Positions 47,115 through 59,720 of a DNA stretch of 64,000 bases are shown here, one piece after another; the first letter of the stretch is position 1; every line of letters starts with the position of its first letter. Location of the stretch: contig JAPTOF010000016.1 of the NCBI GenBank assembly GCA_028554755.1, positions 2,368,501 through 2,432,500 on the forward strand. Direction: 5' to 3'. The stretch is from Cordia subcordata (taxonomy: Eukaryota; Streptophyta; Magnoliopsida; Boraginales; Cordiaceae). Position numbers and translations under genes: made by a program. The notes beneath the pieces were generated by a model, which saw nothing but the letters and a program-made list of their open reading frames with translations, searched no databases and was not told the origin of the DNA.

Positions 47115-49469
47115 ATTCGGTGCCTGTGATTTGATTCCAAATAAAACTGATTCTGACAAGAGATTCTTTAAGTCCGCTTGGCAGATGGAATCGGTTCTCA
47201 CTAATATAGGAAGTTCACATCACGTGGATCTCACCTACGGTGAGAGATGTTAGCTGACGGGAGCCCATATTTACAAGAAGAGTGCTCTCTGTCTTGGAAT
47301 TGCGCCTTCACTAGTTGCGGAATTACACTACGCTAAATATTAGTTTCTCAGATTTTGAGACAGAAAGTTTTTCATTATAGAAACCATCCCTATTTTATCT
47401 TAATTTGAGATCGAAATTTTTCTGTCTTAAATGTAGTAATTTCTAGTATTGGATTAGTTGTAAATTTCTGGATTAAAAATTAACTGCTTAGTGGGCATTA
47501 ATTGCATTAATTATTCCAAAATTGAAGTCACAACCATGAGAAACCACTTAAGTAGCGATAAAATTGTTCGAGAATGATTTGAGAGGTGTGTCCTTTCCTA
47601 AAATGGACTACTTGTATAGGAAAAAAAGAAAAAAAAAAACAAGAATTTTGCCCAAATAACTCTTCATCCATAACTAATTCCCATTCAATACTAAACTATC
47701 ATCATCGTTTCGTGTTATGAACTTCAAAGTGGTTTGACTTCTCAAACACCATGCACAAGAGAAGAGAGTGCTCACCCATGTTTATTTTATTGCGTGAATA
47801 TTCTCTCTTCCTAGTACAATAGGGCTTTCTGCCATTAAATTATATAAAGACTCCTTCAAAGCTTCATTCTGCGAAGTTCTTTATTCAACTTCTGTGTTCG
47901 CGAACCTGCTTGTGTTAACTTCGGCGGGTTTCGATCGACTTGTCACCTCGATCACAAGGGCGTTGCTGATTAACTTGTATTGCCCTTCTCTAGGTTTTCA
48001 ATTGAAGGCTGGGCTTTAAGAAATATTTATTTAAGAACTCACTTGTATCTCAGTCAAATTAGGATTTTGTGTAGCTCCTAAAACGAAATAATTAACTTTG
48101 GCCAGCTGAATATATAAATAAATTTTTTTTTTTGACAAGTCAATTGGTCTTAAGCTTATGGGTCGTTACATGAGACATGACAGAAAAAAGAATTCTTACA
48201 AGACGACTCAGCTAAGTACCTCCCAAATTGCTCCAACAAAAATTATAGTTGTTGATCAGGAATGATACTGGACAGTGGATTAGACAGATTCTTCTTCAGA
48301 TAACTCTAAGAAACAAGACATTTCACTGCATTGTCTCGCAATTATCAAAGATATGATGGACATATGAAATATGTGTAAGAACGAGATAAAAGGAGACCTT
48401 TTAAGCATTTTGGTGATTTCAATTGTTTTTCTCCTTTTTAGCCCAACTTTCACGTTTTGTTTGGTTGCTATTCAAAAATGGCAACAATAAGAGAAAAGAT
48501 GAGGGTTTTTTTTTTTTTGCTGGTTTAGGTTTGAAAATCAGAAAAATATACACTCCTTAAGCCATAGTAGATATTTGAATCGCATTGTGAAATGGCCTTG
48601 CTTGTTTCTATTGTTGGGGCCAAGAAAATGGTTGAAGAGCCAAATTGCTTAAGTCTGCATAAAGCAGGAAATAAGGCAAATATTCAAGCTCTCTGGATTT
48701 TCAAATTTTTGATTTGAGTGTTTTGGTTTGGAATGCAATTTAGTGTCGTTATCGTTTATGGTGATGCGAGAAAGGAATTTAACTTTAACCTTGAATTGTA
48801 TGAGGATGGGGTGACATTGAGACTGTTTAAGCCATTTTAGGTACTTAAATGTTTCTTCTACCATTGATGTTGTTTGTTTGATAATCATGTAGAATTTGTA
48901 AAGTATTATACTACCTAGCTTGATAAGATTTTTCCTTCAATTTGGCCTGCCTACAATGTATACACTAGTCATAACCATCAAATGTAATCACTTTTAATTT
49001 CAATTATGAGATGTGGAAGAAATTCAGTGTGCAATATCATTTGGCTGCTTGGCCTAGACGCCTTTTGGTTGATGAACGATGATTCGAGAAAATCACGTTT
49101 TAAGCTACTACCCTTATTTGCTAGAGGTCTGATATGGTGCCCCGGAAAGTCATTGATTTTGTCGAATCTTTTGATCAAAATATGAACTTAGAAAAAATAT
49201 TATATCTGAAATTGGAGAAAGCTAGTGTGTTGGCCTATCTTTCTAGCTACTTTCTCTATAGTTGCAAGCACTTTTCCTTGAATCAAAACAATGGTATTCA
49301 AAATAAAAAGCCCACTTTGATCAAAGTGAGGCCTATTATTGAATGGTTATTAAAAATCTTGATTGCTATTTTATAAAAAAAAAAATTTGTCTAGATATGA
49401 AATTAAATTGGCGGTGGCATATTTGAGTGAAGATATTGCAAAGAAAGCGAATAATGGGAATAGTGTAAA
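47115..49469. other. AT-rich intergenic DNA
   Basis: No supported gene. A short CACTA-like or foldback remnant may lie at 47328-47442 (TTACACTACGC and AATTACTACAT as opposite ends). The block 48205-48275 resembles 55393-55470, a small low-copy repeat. Confidence 0.4.
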
Positions 49470-50012
49470 CTAGTGTAGTGCCCGTGCAAATTGCACGGGG
49501 GTGTTGAAGCATTGAAGGCAAATGTAATGCATTTGGTTATAGTTACTTAGATATTTGGAGGTTGCACAACACTAAAGCTATATATTTCACGGAATTTTTC
49601 AATACAACAAAGTAGAACCGATTCATCATTGTTTCCCTCCAAAATTGCTGCCTCCTATAAAGCTGCCACGTGTAATTCTTTAATTCTTTCCAGTAAAAGA
49701 CAAAAACGGTCATATTTGTTTTTTTTTTTTTTTTGGTAGTCCACTAATGCCCCTCTACCAATTTATTTGTTTATGCCTTAAAACCCTAAATATAACCATT
49801 TGCACTTTTTACCTTAAAAAGATGCTCAATAAATAACAAATCAGTCTATTTCATTTATTATTTTTTTCTAAAATTATATTCATATTACATAAATATTGAA
49901 ATAATTGTCAAAAATACTTTTTTTAAAAATTTAAAATTATTATGTAATTTTTAATATTACATTATATTATATAAATATCAAAACATTTACATCGCATGGG
50001 AAAACACTCTAG
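49470..50012. mobile_element. Element with Helitron-like hairpin/CTAG motif at both ends
   Basis: On the minus strand the left boundary reads CCCGTGCAATTTGCACGGG (strong hairpin), then about eight bases, then CTAG, then T. The right boundary on the plus strand reads GCATGGG...AACACTCTAG then T. Both ends therefore resemble Helitron 3' ends in opposite directions, forming an imperfect terminal inverted repeat. 543 bp, no coding capacity. Confidence 0.5.
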
Positions 50013-50855
50013 TTAACATATAGCTTAAACAAGTCAAGGTTTTTCTTTTCTCTTCTTTTCTTCCTTTTTTGTCCAGAATCATTACATGTCAATGTCTTGA
50101 TACAGGTTAGATGTTAAAAACCTTGGTTAGCAAATTTTATTGAACGTGACTATGTGAGAATAAAAAGAGACCTAACATCCATGTTAAGAGACTTTTTCCT
50201 TTTCTTTTTTCACTTTAATCTACTCTCATGTAAAAATTAGAAAAATAAGGTTCTTTTCAAGATTTAAAATATTCAATCCATAAATCTCTCATCTCAAAGA
50301 ATTAACAAACACTTTTTTCCAGCTATGCACTATGATCCCTGGTACGAGATCGTGCCACTATAAGTTTCTTGATTGATGTCTCTTGGTCTTGGCCTCGCAA
50401 TTACACTTATCACTTTAGAAGCTTGCAAGTGAAGCACATAAGAATTATTGGCAATGTATTTTATTTATTTATTTATTTCAATTGTTTCTTCTGCACCTAT
50501 TTTGCGTAGTGAACCCAAAGGGAATCCGGTCTCTAACTTATCTCTACGAAAATCAATTATGCAAGAAAGATGGCAGTGAAGGATGGGGATCACATTACTG
50601 GTTATGCTTTTCTACGTTCTCCATAACTTGTCCTCCTAATGTATATATCTGGCCGGGAAGGCATATCATACATTCTTTTTCTTTTTCTTTTTCCGAAAGG
50701 AGGCACATTGACGCCATAAGAGAAACCCATTTTGAAGAAAAGACTCCTCTAACATTGTTTCTAGTAGTTCCCTCAAGGTGTCGTGGTCCTTCCAAAGAAG
50801 TATAATCCCGATGGAGATTGAAGCAAAGTTGACTAACCAGTGTTAAATACAATAA

Positions 50856-51033
50856 ATAAATATAACTAATATTCTCTTTATAAATTTAAGCTTTTAAATG
50901 AATTGATAATTCAAATATGATATCAAAACTTAAAAATTAAACAATCTCAATTTCAAAACTCACCTTCACCAATTCAAAAATATTAAAATTGTTCATATGC
51001 AAGCTTTCGAAAAAATCACGTGCCTAAAAGGGC
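50856..51033 (-). mobile_element. SINE-like short retroposon with 16-bp duplication
   Basis: Insert of 178 bp between two perfect copies of GTGTTAAATACAATAA (50840-50855, 51034-51049). Length and duplication size fit a SINE. On the minus strand it holds AAAAGCTTAAATTTATAAAG and ATCATATTTGAATTATC, words that resemble an Au-type plant SINE. No clear Pol III A/B boxes could be verified. Confidence 0.45.
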
Positions 51034-51049
51034 GTGTTAAATACAATAA

Positions 51050-51235
51050 GTGCCTGTCTGGATTGGCTTTTACCAAAAAAAAAAAAAAGAGGATGTGTCA
51101 AGTAATTCCAAGTTCGAGCATCTAGACAATTTTGACATTATAAGCACGTGATTTCTTCAAAAAATATAAAAAGATATTTTTTTTTCTAAATGGTTATAAG
51201 CACCCAAAATAAACAAAACCAAACACCCTCTAAGT
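51050..51235. mobile_element. Foldback/MITE-like element
   Basis: The left end GTGCCTGTCTGGATTGGC and the reverse complement of the right end, GAGGGTGTTTGGTTTTG, are weakly inverted. The interior is homopolymer-rich and contains the TTATAAGCAC word in both orientations. Boundaries are approximate. Confidence 0.4.
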
Positions 51236-51342
51236 ATTAACAATCAATAATTTCAAGCTACAAAAAGAATCTTGATAAATGGCGGCCCCATGTTTGAAAT
51301 TTTTGTCACATGCATAGTTGGGCTAATTTTGAGATACACCCG

Positions 51343-51556
51343 GCCCTTTTGGATTAATTTTTTTAGAAGGACTACTTTTGAAAAATAATTTCTTTTAAAA
51401 GCTAAAAATTTTAATTTTTAAAAATATTATATTTAAATTTTTTTAAAAAATTTTAACTTTTTTAAAAACCAAATTAATTAGTTATTGCCAAATAATATAA
51501 CTTTTTTTAAAAAAAAAAAGTATTTTTTTTCTTAAAAAAGAAATCCAAACAAGCCC
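51343..51556. mobile_element. MITE related to the one at 36490
   Basis: The ends GGCCCTTTTGGATTAA and (reverse complement) GGGCTTGTTTGGATTT match the family termini. The interior is an A/T homopolymer foldback. The target duplication is unclear. Confidence 0.5.
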
Positions 51557-51825
51557 TATATTTCATCTTAAATTTTACAAAATAATGCTTCCAAAAATCA
51601 AACTTGTACTTCACGTCACACAACACAATTGTATCATTATGCTAAACTACTTGTAGACATGAAAGCTGGTAATTAGCGGAACGAAATTGTTACATTAACT
51701 TCATATTAGACAAAATACAAAGTTAAATTCAAAGAGATTTCGCGACACTTTTTTCTTTCTTCTGCTCTATTTGATTCCGAGAAGAAAAATCACATGTATA
51801 CGGACTAAAATCTAATCTAGTAAAG

Positions 51826-51833
<8 letters not shown>

Positions 51834-51866
<33 letters not shown>

Positions 51867-51870
51867 TATA
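51834..51870. repeat. AT microsatellite
   Basis: A run of TA/AT with trailing GATATAGAGATAT just downstream of the H2A gene, probably in its 3' flank. Confidence 0.8.
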
Positions 51871-51880
51871 GAGATATAAT

Positions 51881-52851
51881 CTAAGCCTTCTTAGGGGATT
51901 TCTTAGGAGACTTGGGAGTTGCTTTGTCTTGAGAAGCAGCAGCACCAGCAGTTTTCTTAGGCAGGAGAAGAGGGTTGATGTTTGGGAGAACACCACCGCT
52001 GGCGATGGTGACTCCGTGCAGCAATTTCCCCAACTCCTCGTCGTTCCTCACCGCCAATTGCACGTGCCGCGGGATTATCCTGTTCTTCTTGTTGTCCCTC
52101 GCCGCATTTCCCGCCAGCTCCAGCACCTTTTTGTTTTTTCACATAAAACATTTCATAAATTTTAAGACAAGAAATTCACAACAATAATAATTAAGTAGAA
52201 AATTTTCACAAATGATCACTATTATTTGCGAAAAATGCTAACTTAGTCCCTTCTGTTTTAAAAATAACCCAATTGACCCGTGATGTTTACAAGGATTAAT
52301 ACCTTTTATTTCAGAAATAGAATATTTAATCCTGAATATTTTTTTTTTAAAAAAAAAAAGGTCAAACTTTTAGCCCTATTAATTATTCATATGATCATCA
52401 CATAACTTTAGGACTAAAATGAAGATCAATTAGGTCATTTTTCAGAAATATTAAGAACCAAATTAGTTACCTTTAACATAATAAGACTAAAATAACGCTT
52501 TTTGAATATATCAGACCAAATATATCACATTTAAAATAATAAAAATTAAATTAACACTTGCTGTTAATAAGAAAAACTATTTATAAAATTTACCCTAATA
52601 ATATGTGTATAGACATGTTTGTATAGATAGATAGACAGATAGATTACCTCAGCAGCAAGGTATTCAAGGACGGCAGCCATGTAGACGGGAGCACCAGTGC
52701 CCACTCGCTGAGCGTAGCGGCCCTTCTTGAGGTAACGCCCAATGCGGCCGACCGGGAATTGCAGTCCGGCCCTCACGGATTTCGTCACGGCCTTCTTTCT
52801 CTCGCCGCCTTTTCTTCCGCCGGCGCCTTTGGTGGTCTTACTTCCCTCCAT
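51881..52851 (-). CDS. Histone H2A, H2A.W-type with SPKK tail
   Basis: Two exons (52851-52648 and 52126-51881) join in frame into 149 aa, with a 521-bp GT-AG intron. The histone fold is complete: [20 protein letters not shown], then [20 protein letters not shown], then [20 protein letters not shown], ending at [10 protein letters not shown]. The acidic-patch residues (E in EYLAAEVLEL, NDEE) are present. The C-terminal tail [12 protein letters not shown] has two SPKK motifs, the mark of plant H2A.W, which contacts linker DNA and is concentrated in heterochromatin. The SQEF tail of H2A.X is absent, though an SQ occurs further in. An intron after the EYLAAE codon is usual for plant H2A variants. 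The start is the first ATG, preceded by a GT-rich leader. Confidence 0.93.
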
Positions 52852-52974
52852 TGAAGATGTGTGTGTCTCAGTGTGTGTCTGTGTGTTTCGAGTGGTGAAT
52901 TGAAGATAAAGATTTGACTAAGCAGGCTGTGTGTTTGTGTGTGTTTGAATTGAAAAGCAAATGTTTTTAGTTTA

Positions 52975-52982
52975 TTTATATA
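52975..52982 (-). promoter_or_regulatory. TATA box of the H2A gene
   Basis: TATATAAA on the minus strand, 124 bases upstream of the ATG, leaving room for a leader of about 90 bases. Confidence 0.75.
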
Positions 52983-53017
52983 GCCGCCGGTGATGTGGGG
53001 GAGACTGCCACGCTGGC

Positions 53018-53025
53018 GATCCGCG
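53018..53025 (-). promoter_or_regulatory. Plant histone octamer CGCGGATC
   Basis: A perfect octamer about 35 bases upstream of the TATA box, the position and sequence known for S-phase plant histone promoters. A 7/8 match (AGCGGATC) lies at 53124-53131. Confidence 0.8.
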
Positions 53026-53157
53026 TGAGTTATTCGCAGCGGACGAGGTCGTTAAGTTAATTCTGGACGGTTGAGATGAGTCTCGTGGGGATCCAACCGA
53101 TGATATTGAAAAGACGGGTTAGCGATCCGCTTGAGGTTGTGTTTTGAGCTTAATTCT

Positions 53158-53165
53158 GGCGGGAA
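53158..53165 (-). promoter_or_regulatory. E2F-type site TTCCCGCC
   Basis: TTCCCGCC on the minus strand upstream of both octamers matches the plant E2F consensus and fits G1/S expression of the H2A gene. Confidence 0.55.
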
Positions 53166-53169
53166 GCGA

Positions 53170-55524
53170 AACTTTTTAAGATTTGAAAGACTTGTTTTAA
53201 TTACTTCTTTCGTATCACAATATCAATTGTTTTAAAATATTTGTTATTTTTAGAATTTCAATGAAATAATAATTTTTTAAATTTATTCTTATTTTATTCT
53301 CAACTAAATTTCATTAATATCATAAAAGACAAAAAAAGAAAAAGAAAAGATATTTTTGTCAAGTTATTACAAATTAATCCACAAATGAGGTTATTAATTG
53401 GCTTTGTTGGTCTAGATGTAAAAACCTTAAATGATTGGTAAAATGAGAAAGGGAAAGTAATTTTTTTAGAAGTATTTTTCATAATAATTTTTGGAAAAAA
53501 AATATTTTTTTTGAGAAATTAAAAAATTTTGACTTTTGAAAAAGGTTGTATTTTATTTTATTTTTTTACAGTTTTAACTTTTCTAAAAATTAATTTAGAT
53601 AGCTATTACAAAAAATAAACTTTTTAAGGAAAAAAACATTTTTTGTAGGGAAGAGAAACAAGAGAAAGACATTCACGTCTTTTAGGTTGATGTTCAATTT
53701 CAAACAAGTCGTTCAACTTCTTAACATACTTTCAAGGATATTTTCAATTAAAACCGTTAGGAAAATTTATTTGGCCAATACAATTGACATTGTTAAAAAC
53801 AAAAATACCCTTGCATTAATAGTTAACTTTGTACGGCATATAGCCTTAATATCTAAGATTTCGCCAAGATATGTTTATTGCCTATTTATTCCTCTTTTTT
53901 TTTTTTTTTGCCAATATTTCCATACCAATTGTTTTGATTGCCTGCTAATAACCAACTTTATCCAAATTTATTAACAAAAATATGCATCAAACCTCAAAAT
54001 GTAATCATTTGACATTAATTAATAAATTGCTGAACTTATGTTGCTTATTTTAATTCATAATGCTTTTCATTTACTATCAATTGGATACAAACAAGTAATG
54101 AAAAAAATTAGTGTGAAAATATTGGGGAAATGAATAGAAATAAATAGGCAAAAAGATTTCCACCAAGTCTCATATATAAAGGTTATATGCCATTGTAAAT
54201 TTGACTATTAATGTGAAAGTGTTTATGATTGTTTAACAAAGTCAATGCATTAATCATTAAATTCTACTAATGATGTTAAATTGAAGGACGTTCTAAGGGA
54301 TTATAAAAATTGGAGGACTAATGAAATATGTATGTGATATCAAAGTCAGCAATACTTAAAAAGACCACTAGTTATAGTCTTCCATATATAATAAATGCTT
54401 GAGTCTCCTTTATTTTTTGTATCATTAACCACGAATATACATATTATATGTTCTGTATGATCAGCAGTGCTGACTTAAGGATAAAGTAATTAAACCATCA
54501 CTTTAGGCTCGAAATTTTTAAAACAGAAAAATCTAGTTATTATAAAAGGTCTAATTTAGTTTTTTTTTTTAATAACTAGTCAAGGCCTTACCAAGTGCTA
54601 GTATCTAATCAATAAATTTCATGTTCTCTCTTGTTCCTACTAATTAGAGAACTATAGTCATATTATTATATTTTTCATAAAAACTGATTTTCCCCCATCC
54701 CCTATAATACAAATTGTCATTTCTAATACTAAATCTTTAGTTGTTATCTTTTATTAATTAAAACAAGTGTTTTAATTTTTATCCTTCACTAATTGCCATA
54801 ATATCTATTTTTTTCACTGTGATTTAACTCCATCAAAATTTTAGTACAATACCAATATTTACATTTTTTTTTCATAAAAACATATTTGTGTTTTAGTTTT
54901 GGATATTCTTCCCCATATTATAATCTTTTGTAATATTCTTCTTACTTACATTCTATTTTTGTCTTTATTAAATTTCTCCCCCATGGCAAAGAAATAATTT
55001 TTTTTTTCTTCTCGAGAAACATTATCTTCCATTAGATTACTTTCAAGAAGTGATCCCTTTTGTAATCAAACTTTCATTGTTAGGTTCTATTATCTAACAT
55101 TTAGATATTTTTATATTTGTTTTAATTTATATTTTTGTAAGTATATTTAAATTTTTGTAATTCATAGGACTTAAATATGATACTTAGAAATTATAAAAGG
55201 CCTCATCCTCATATCATATTTGGCTTTAGGTCTCCTTATCTCTGAAGCCATCCTTATGTATGATTTGATCCATTTAGTATTGCAAGGAAGTTTGTTCCAC
55301 TTCACGTAATTTTTGCAATAGGGAACTATGTCATTAGCACCACTAAATCTACCTTGTCTCATTATAAAGTTATTAGAGAATGATCTATAATACAAGTCAG
55401 CTTATCATCTCTCAAGTTGCCCTAACAAAAATTATAGTTATTGATAAGGAATGACGCTGGAAAGTGTATCACAACAGCTTCCACATATTTACCCATAAAA
55501 AAGTATTCCCCTGTGGAAAGCACA
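53170..55524. other. AT-rich intergenic DNA
   Basis: No supported gene. An A/T homopolymer block at about 53455-53645 resembles the interior of the 36490 MITE family, without clear ends. The 55393-55470 block resembles 48205-48275. Confidence 0.4.
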
Positions 55525-55997
55525 TTTGTCTCCAAGCATTGGAAGCTCCTTTGCAATCTTTTTTTACCCAAGGAGGCAAGCCGAAAATTATAAGACTAGT
55601 CTAAGAGTCAACGACCCTCTATAATATTCCCCTAATAAGATTTTGAGCTAGTCCGGAGTTTCCCTAGACCTTGCAATTTCACCAGTATCATGTAGTTTGT
55701 ATTTCTAGAGTGGACCTTCAGTCAAGAAACAGTGTGTTTGTCACCTTTCCTGAAAGCGCAAAAGACTTGGCATCATCGAGATCTCATGTTGCCGATCTTT
55801 GCTTGTCTCTTTACCGTATTGAAAGCAGAAGGGCCTATATACTCGAGAACTTAGAACGAGTCGGATCTCTTAGGGTGATACACATGAGATTCCTCTGTGC
55901 ATTCAGATCCAATCCCCCTTAAGTGTTCACTTGATCTAAAAGTTTAAAAACTGTTAGCCAGTGTCGATGTCCCCAAGAACTCCACCATTTGTCAGCA
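55525..55997. repeat. Direct repeat A (partner A' at 63130-63601)
   Basis: 473 bp of mixed composition beginning TTTGTCTCCAAGCATTGG and ending CCACCATTTGTCAGCA. It stands directly left of the 7-kb copy. Both A and A' are collinear with scattered substitutions. No complete reading frame is present. Confidence 0.85.
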
Positions 55998-57492
55998 TTC
56001 CTGTTTTGTAAGTCATCACAAATTTTATTTTTAATATTATTACATTATTATTAATTTACATATTATAATGTTTAATTATATTTATGTACCACTTCCAAAC
56101 CTCATTACTGTAATAGAGTTATAAGATATTTAATTATATTTAGGCACTACCTATATATTTCTTTTTAATGAGTTTAAAGTAATAAAATCCAGAAAAACTC
56201 ATTAATTTAATTAAATTATGCATCATATCCTAATTAAAAAAATAAAAATAAGAATAAACAACACTAGAATTAATTTTTATAGATATTTAAAAATAACAAA
56301 AAACTACACGAAAACCTAAAAATAATAAAAAAATCATATCCATAAATATTTAAAAAAACTAAAAGATACACAAAACCTAAATAAGTCCGTGCAAAGTACG
56401 GGTATAAAAAACACTAGTTAAAATCAGTTTTAAATGTAATCAGAACTATGCATTCAGTGTCAGGGAAACAAATTCAGTGTCAAGGAAATGATAGTCTAAT
56501 GGCTGCCTGGGGCAAAAAAAGTCTAGTTGAGTTTTCTCCAGATATTTATGAGCAAGTTATGGTGTAAATATATATAACAGAAATAGATGTAATCATAATG
56601 TTATAATATTATAAATTATTAATATGATTATAATAAAATAATATGAATATTTTTAATTATTAGATCATTATGTTATAATAATGCAAGAAAATCTTTATAC
56701 AATCGGTTTGTCTTCCAACGAAAAATGTTTACGTTACAAACACATAAGCATGTTCACATTTTCATCATTAACTTGAATCTCATACTTGCATCATACTCGT
56801 ATATAGTTCAAATACTTAAATCACCGATACACGTTCATCTAAAATATCATCTAAAATATTATTGTTTATTAGTTTTTATTATTAATCATGTATTGAAGGA
56901 TATGACTTTATATATGGATTACAAAAAAAAAAGAATAGGATTAATCTAAGTGTATTACTTTTAAAGATTATAGTTAAAAATAGTTAAAAGTAATATAATA
57001 TATATTTTTAAATGTTCTATAAAAATATATATGTTGAAAGTCATATATTCTATTTTAAAAATAAGTTTAGTTTTCATCTCCAAGATATCGACATACAATC
57101 GCATTAGAAATATAAAAATTCATCATTCTAGTTACCCATGAAGAAAAAAAATTATATTATATTATCAATATCTAATTTTGAATAAAGGCCATATTTTTTT
57201 CATAACAAAAATAAGTAGAAGAGTTTGAATAATGATTATCTAATAATTGATAAATTATTTGTAATTCAAAAGTCCACTAAAATGTCACGTAAAGTTCAAA
57301 AATTCAAGTAAGATATGACATGTAACAAAAGCGTGATATATTAGACCTGTGTGATATATAAAATAAATTAGTATTTATTTCTTTATCTATTATTGATAGT
57401 TAATTTTATACTTTTTTTTTTTGAAAAATGAAATGATCTTGAAAAATTAATGGAAGTATATGAAAGGGAATATATATATATATATATATACA

Positions 57493-59720
57493 CTAGTATG
57501 TCACCTGTGCGATTGCACAGGATGTGCCATATGTAAGTAGAAAGATTTAATTTTTTATCCATAAAAATGTTTCAAACAAATTATATGAACTAATTTTAAT
57601 AGATTAAATAATAAGAATACACATTAGGTTAATAAAATAACATTGTATTGAAAAAAAAATTTTGACCAACCTAATCAAAAGATTTGCAATCATATAGTGA
57701 AAAAAATCTATTGCTACAAATAGCTGAGCAATATTAAAACTAATTTTTTCATATGACCTACAATAACTTGTTATATTTTACCAAAATAAATAGAAATTAA
57801 TGATATTACTATGCTTTATATACCATACTAGTATGTCACCTGTGCGATTGCACAGGATGTAACATATGTAGGTTGAAAGATTTAACTTTTTATCCATCTA
57901 AATGTTCCAAACAAATTATATGAACGAATTTTAATATATTAAATAATAATAATACACATACGGTTAATAATATAACATTGTATTGGGAAAAAAATTAGAC
58001 CTACCTAACAAAGAGATTTGCAACCATATAGTGGAAAAAGCCTATTACTACAAATAGCTTAACAGTATTAAAACTAACTTTTCCATATGACCTACAATAA
58101 CTTGCTATATTTTACCAAAGCAAATAGAGATTAATGATGTTGCTATGCTTTAAATACCATATAATGATTAAACTGCAATATATGTATATAGCATTTTAAA
58201 TAGTTAAGCTCATATATATTTGTCAATTGATAGAATTATGTTTAGGGTCTAAAATTAAATTATAGATTAGAAAAAGATTTTGAAAAATCTTTTATTTGAC
58301 ATATTCTTATTAAAATGGAAAAAAGGCTTACCTCCATTTTCCAAGATAATCACATGTATATTGTCAATTTTCTAAGAAAATCACATGTATACGCAGAAAT
58401 TTGAAATTTGCGAGACATTACAATTTGGAATTACGGAGAAATTGTGGTGACATAAAAGGAATTGATCGAATTGCGAGTATCTAGAACAAAATGGAAGCAA
58501 ATCTGAGTTGCCATGTATGAAATTGGAATGTATGAGCTAAAATATGACACTAAAATAATGATTTAACCATGATTTTAGGCTAATGATTAATTGTAAATAA
58601 TATATGGAGAAGAAAAAGGAATGATTTTTTAGTGCACGAAAAGGGAATAAAGCGAATTAAACAACAATTAAATGATTTAGTTGCAGGCAACAGACCTGTA
58701 ATATCCATATATATATTTACAATTTTGAAAATCGAAAGAGTTAAGATTCTGCAATTACGGAGGAATTAAATTGAAAAATCAAATATAATTAAAAAAAATT
58801 CTAGAAAAGGAAGGCCATCTATGGAATTTTTTTTTTTAAAAAAGGACAGCTACTCATTTTTTTAACATTGATATTATTAAGCAGTAAATACGTGGCAACA
58901 AAGTAATAGCAACACATGGCAACATGACATTCAACGGGGTTCTGTTTTATACTAAGTATAGATAATGATTAGACTACAATATATATGATAACATTTTAAG
59001 TAGTCAAGTTCATATATATTTGTTAATTGGCAGAATTACATCTAGGGTCTAAAATTAAATTATAGATTAGAAAAAGATTTTGAAAAATCTTTCATTTTTA
59101 CACATTCTTCTTAAAATGGAAAGAAGACTTGCCTCCATTTTCTAAAAATATATTTAATCTATATTTCTATACTATAGTGTAAAACAGACACCGTTGAATT
59201 ACGGAAAAATTGTGGTGATATAAAAAGAATCGATCGAATTGCGAGTATCTAAAACAAAAGGGAAGCAAATCTGGATTACCATGCGTGAGATTGGAATGTA
59301 TGAGTTGAAATATGACACTAAAATAATGATTTAACATTGATTTTAGGATAATGATTAAGTGTAAATAATATATAGAGAATAAAAAGGAAAGATTTTTTAG
59401 TGTATGAAAAGGAAAAAAATCGAATTGAATGACAATTAATGATTTAGTTGTAGGACCTATAATGTACATATATATTTACAATTTTGAAAATAGGAAGAGT
59501 TAAGATTCTGTAATTACGGAGAAATTAAATCGAAAAATCAAATATAATGAGAAAGGAAAATTCTAGAAAAAGAAGACCATCTATGAAAAATCTTTTAAAG
59601 AAAAGGATAGCTACGTATTTTTCTTTTAACATTATTAAGTTGTAAACATGTGGCAACAAAGTCGTAGCGACACATGGCAACATGGCATTTAGCAGGGCCT
59701 GTTTTATATTATAGTATAGA
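57493..59720 (-). mobile_element. Helitron-end array, second copy
   Basis: The same head-to-tail arrangement as 26886-29539 with one 3'-end unit fewer. The hairpin CCTGTGCAATCGCACAGG is followed by CTAG at 57828 and 57493. 5'-type TCTATACT ends start at 59720 and 58962 on the minus strand. Confidence 0.7.

Larger units (their letters stand above)
50535..51730 (+). pseudogene. Decayed duplicate of the 3' part of the 45.6-kb gene
   Basis: Matches the parent at AGATGGCAGTGAAGGATGG (50570-50588), then jumps 73 parent bases and resumes at CACATTACTGGTTATGC. The jump is at a shared ATCA word and shifts the frame. Homology continues through the 3' flank. It is interrupted by a SINE-like insert (50856-51033) and MITE-like DNA (51050-51235, 51343-51556), and resumes at 51249-51342 and 51600-51730. 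The first coding half is missing. Confidence 0.7.
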
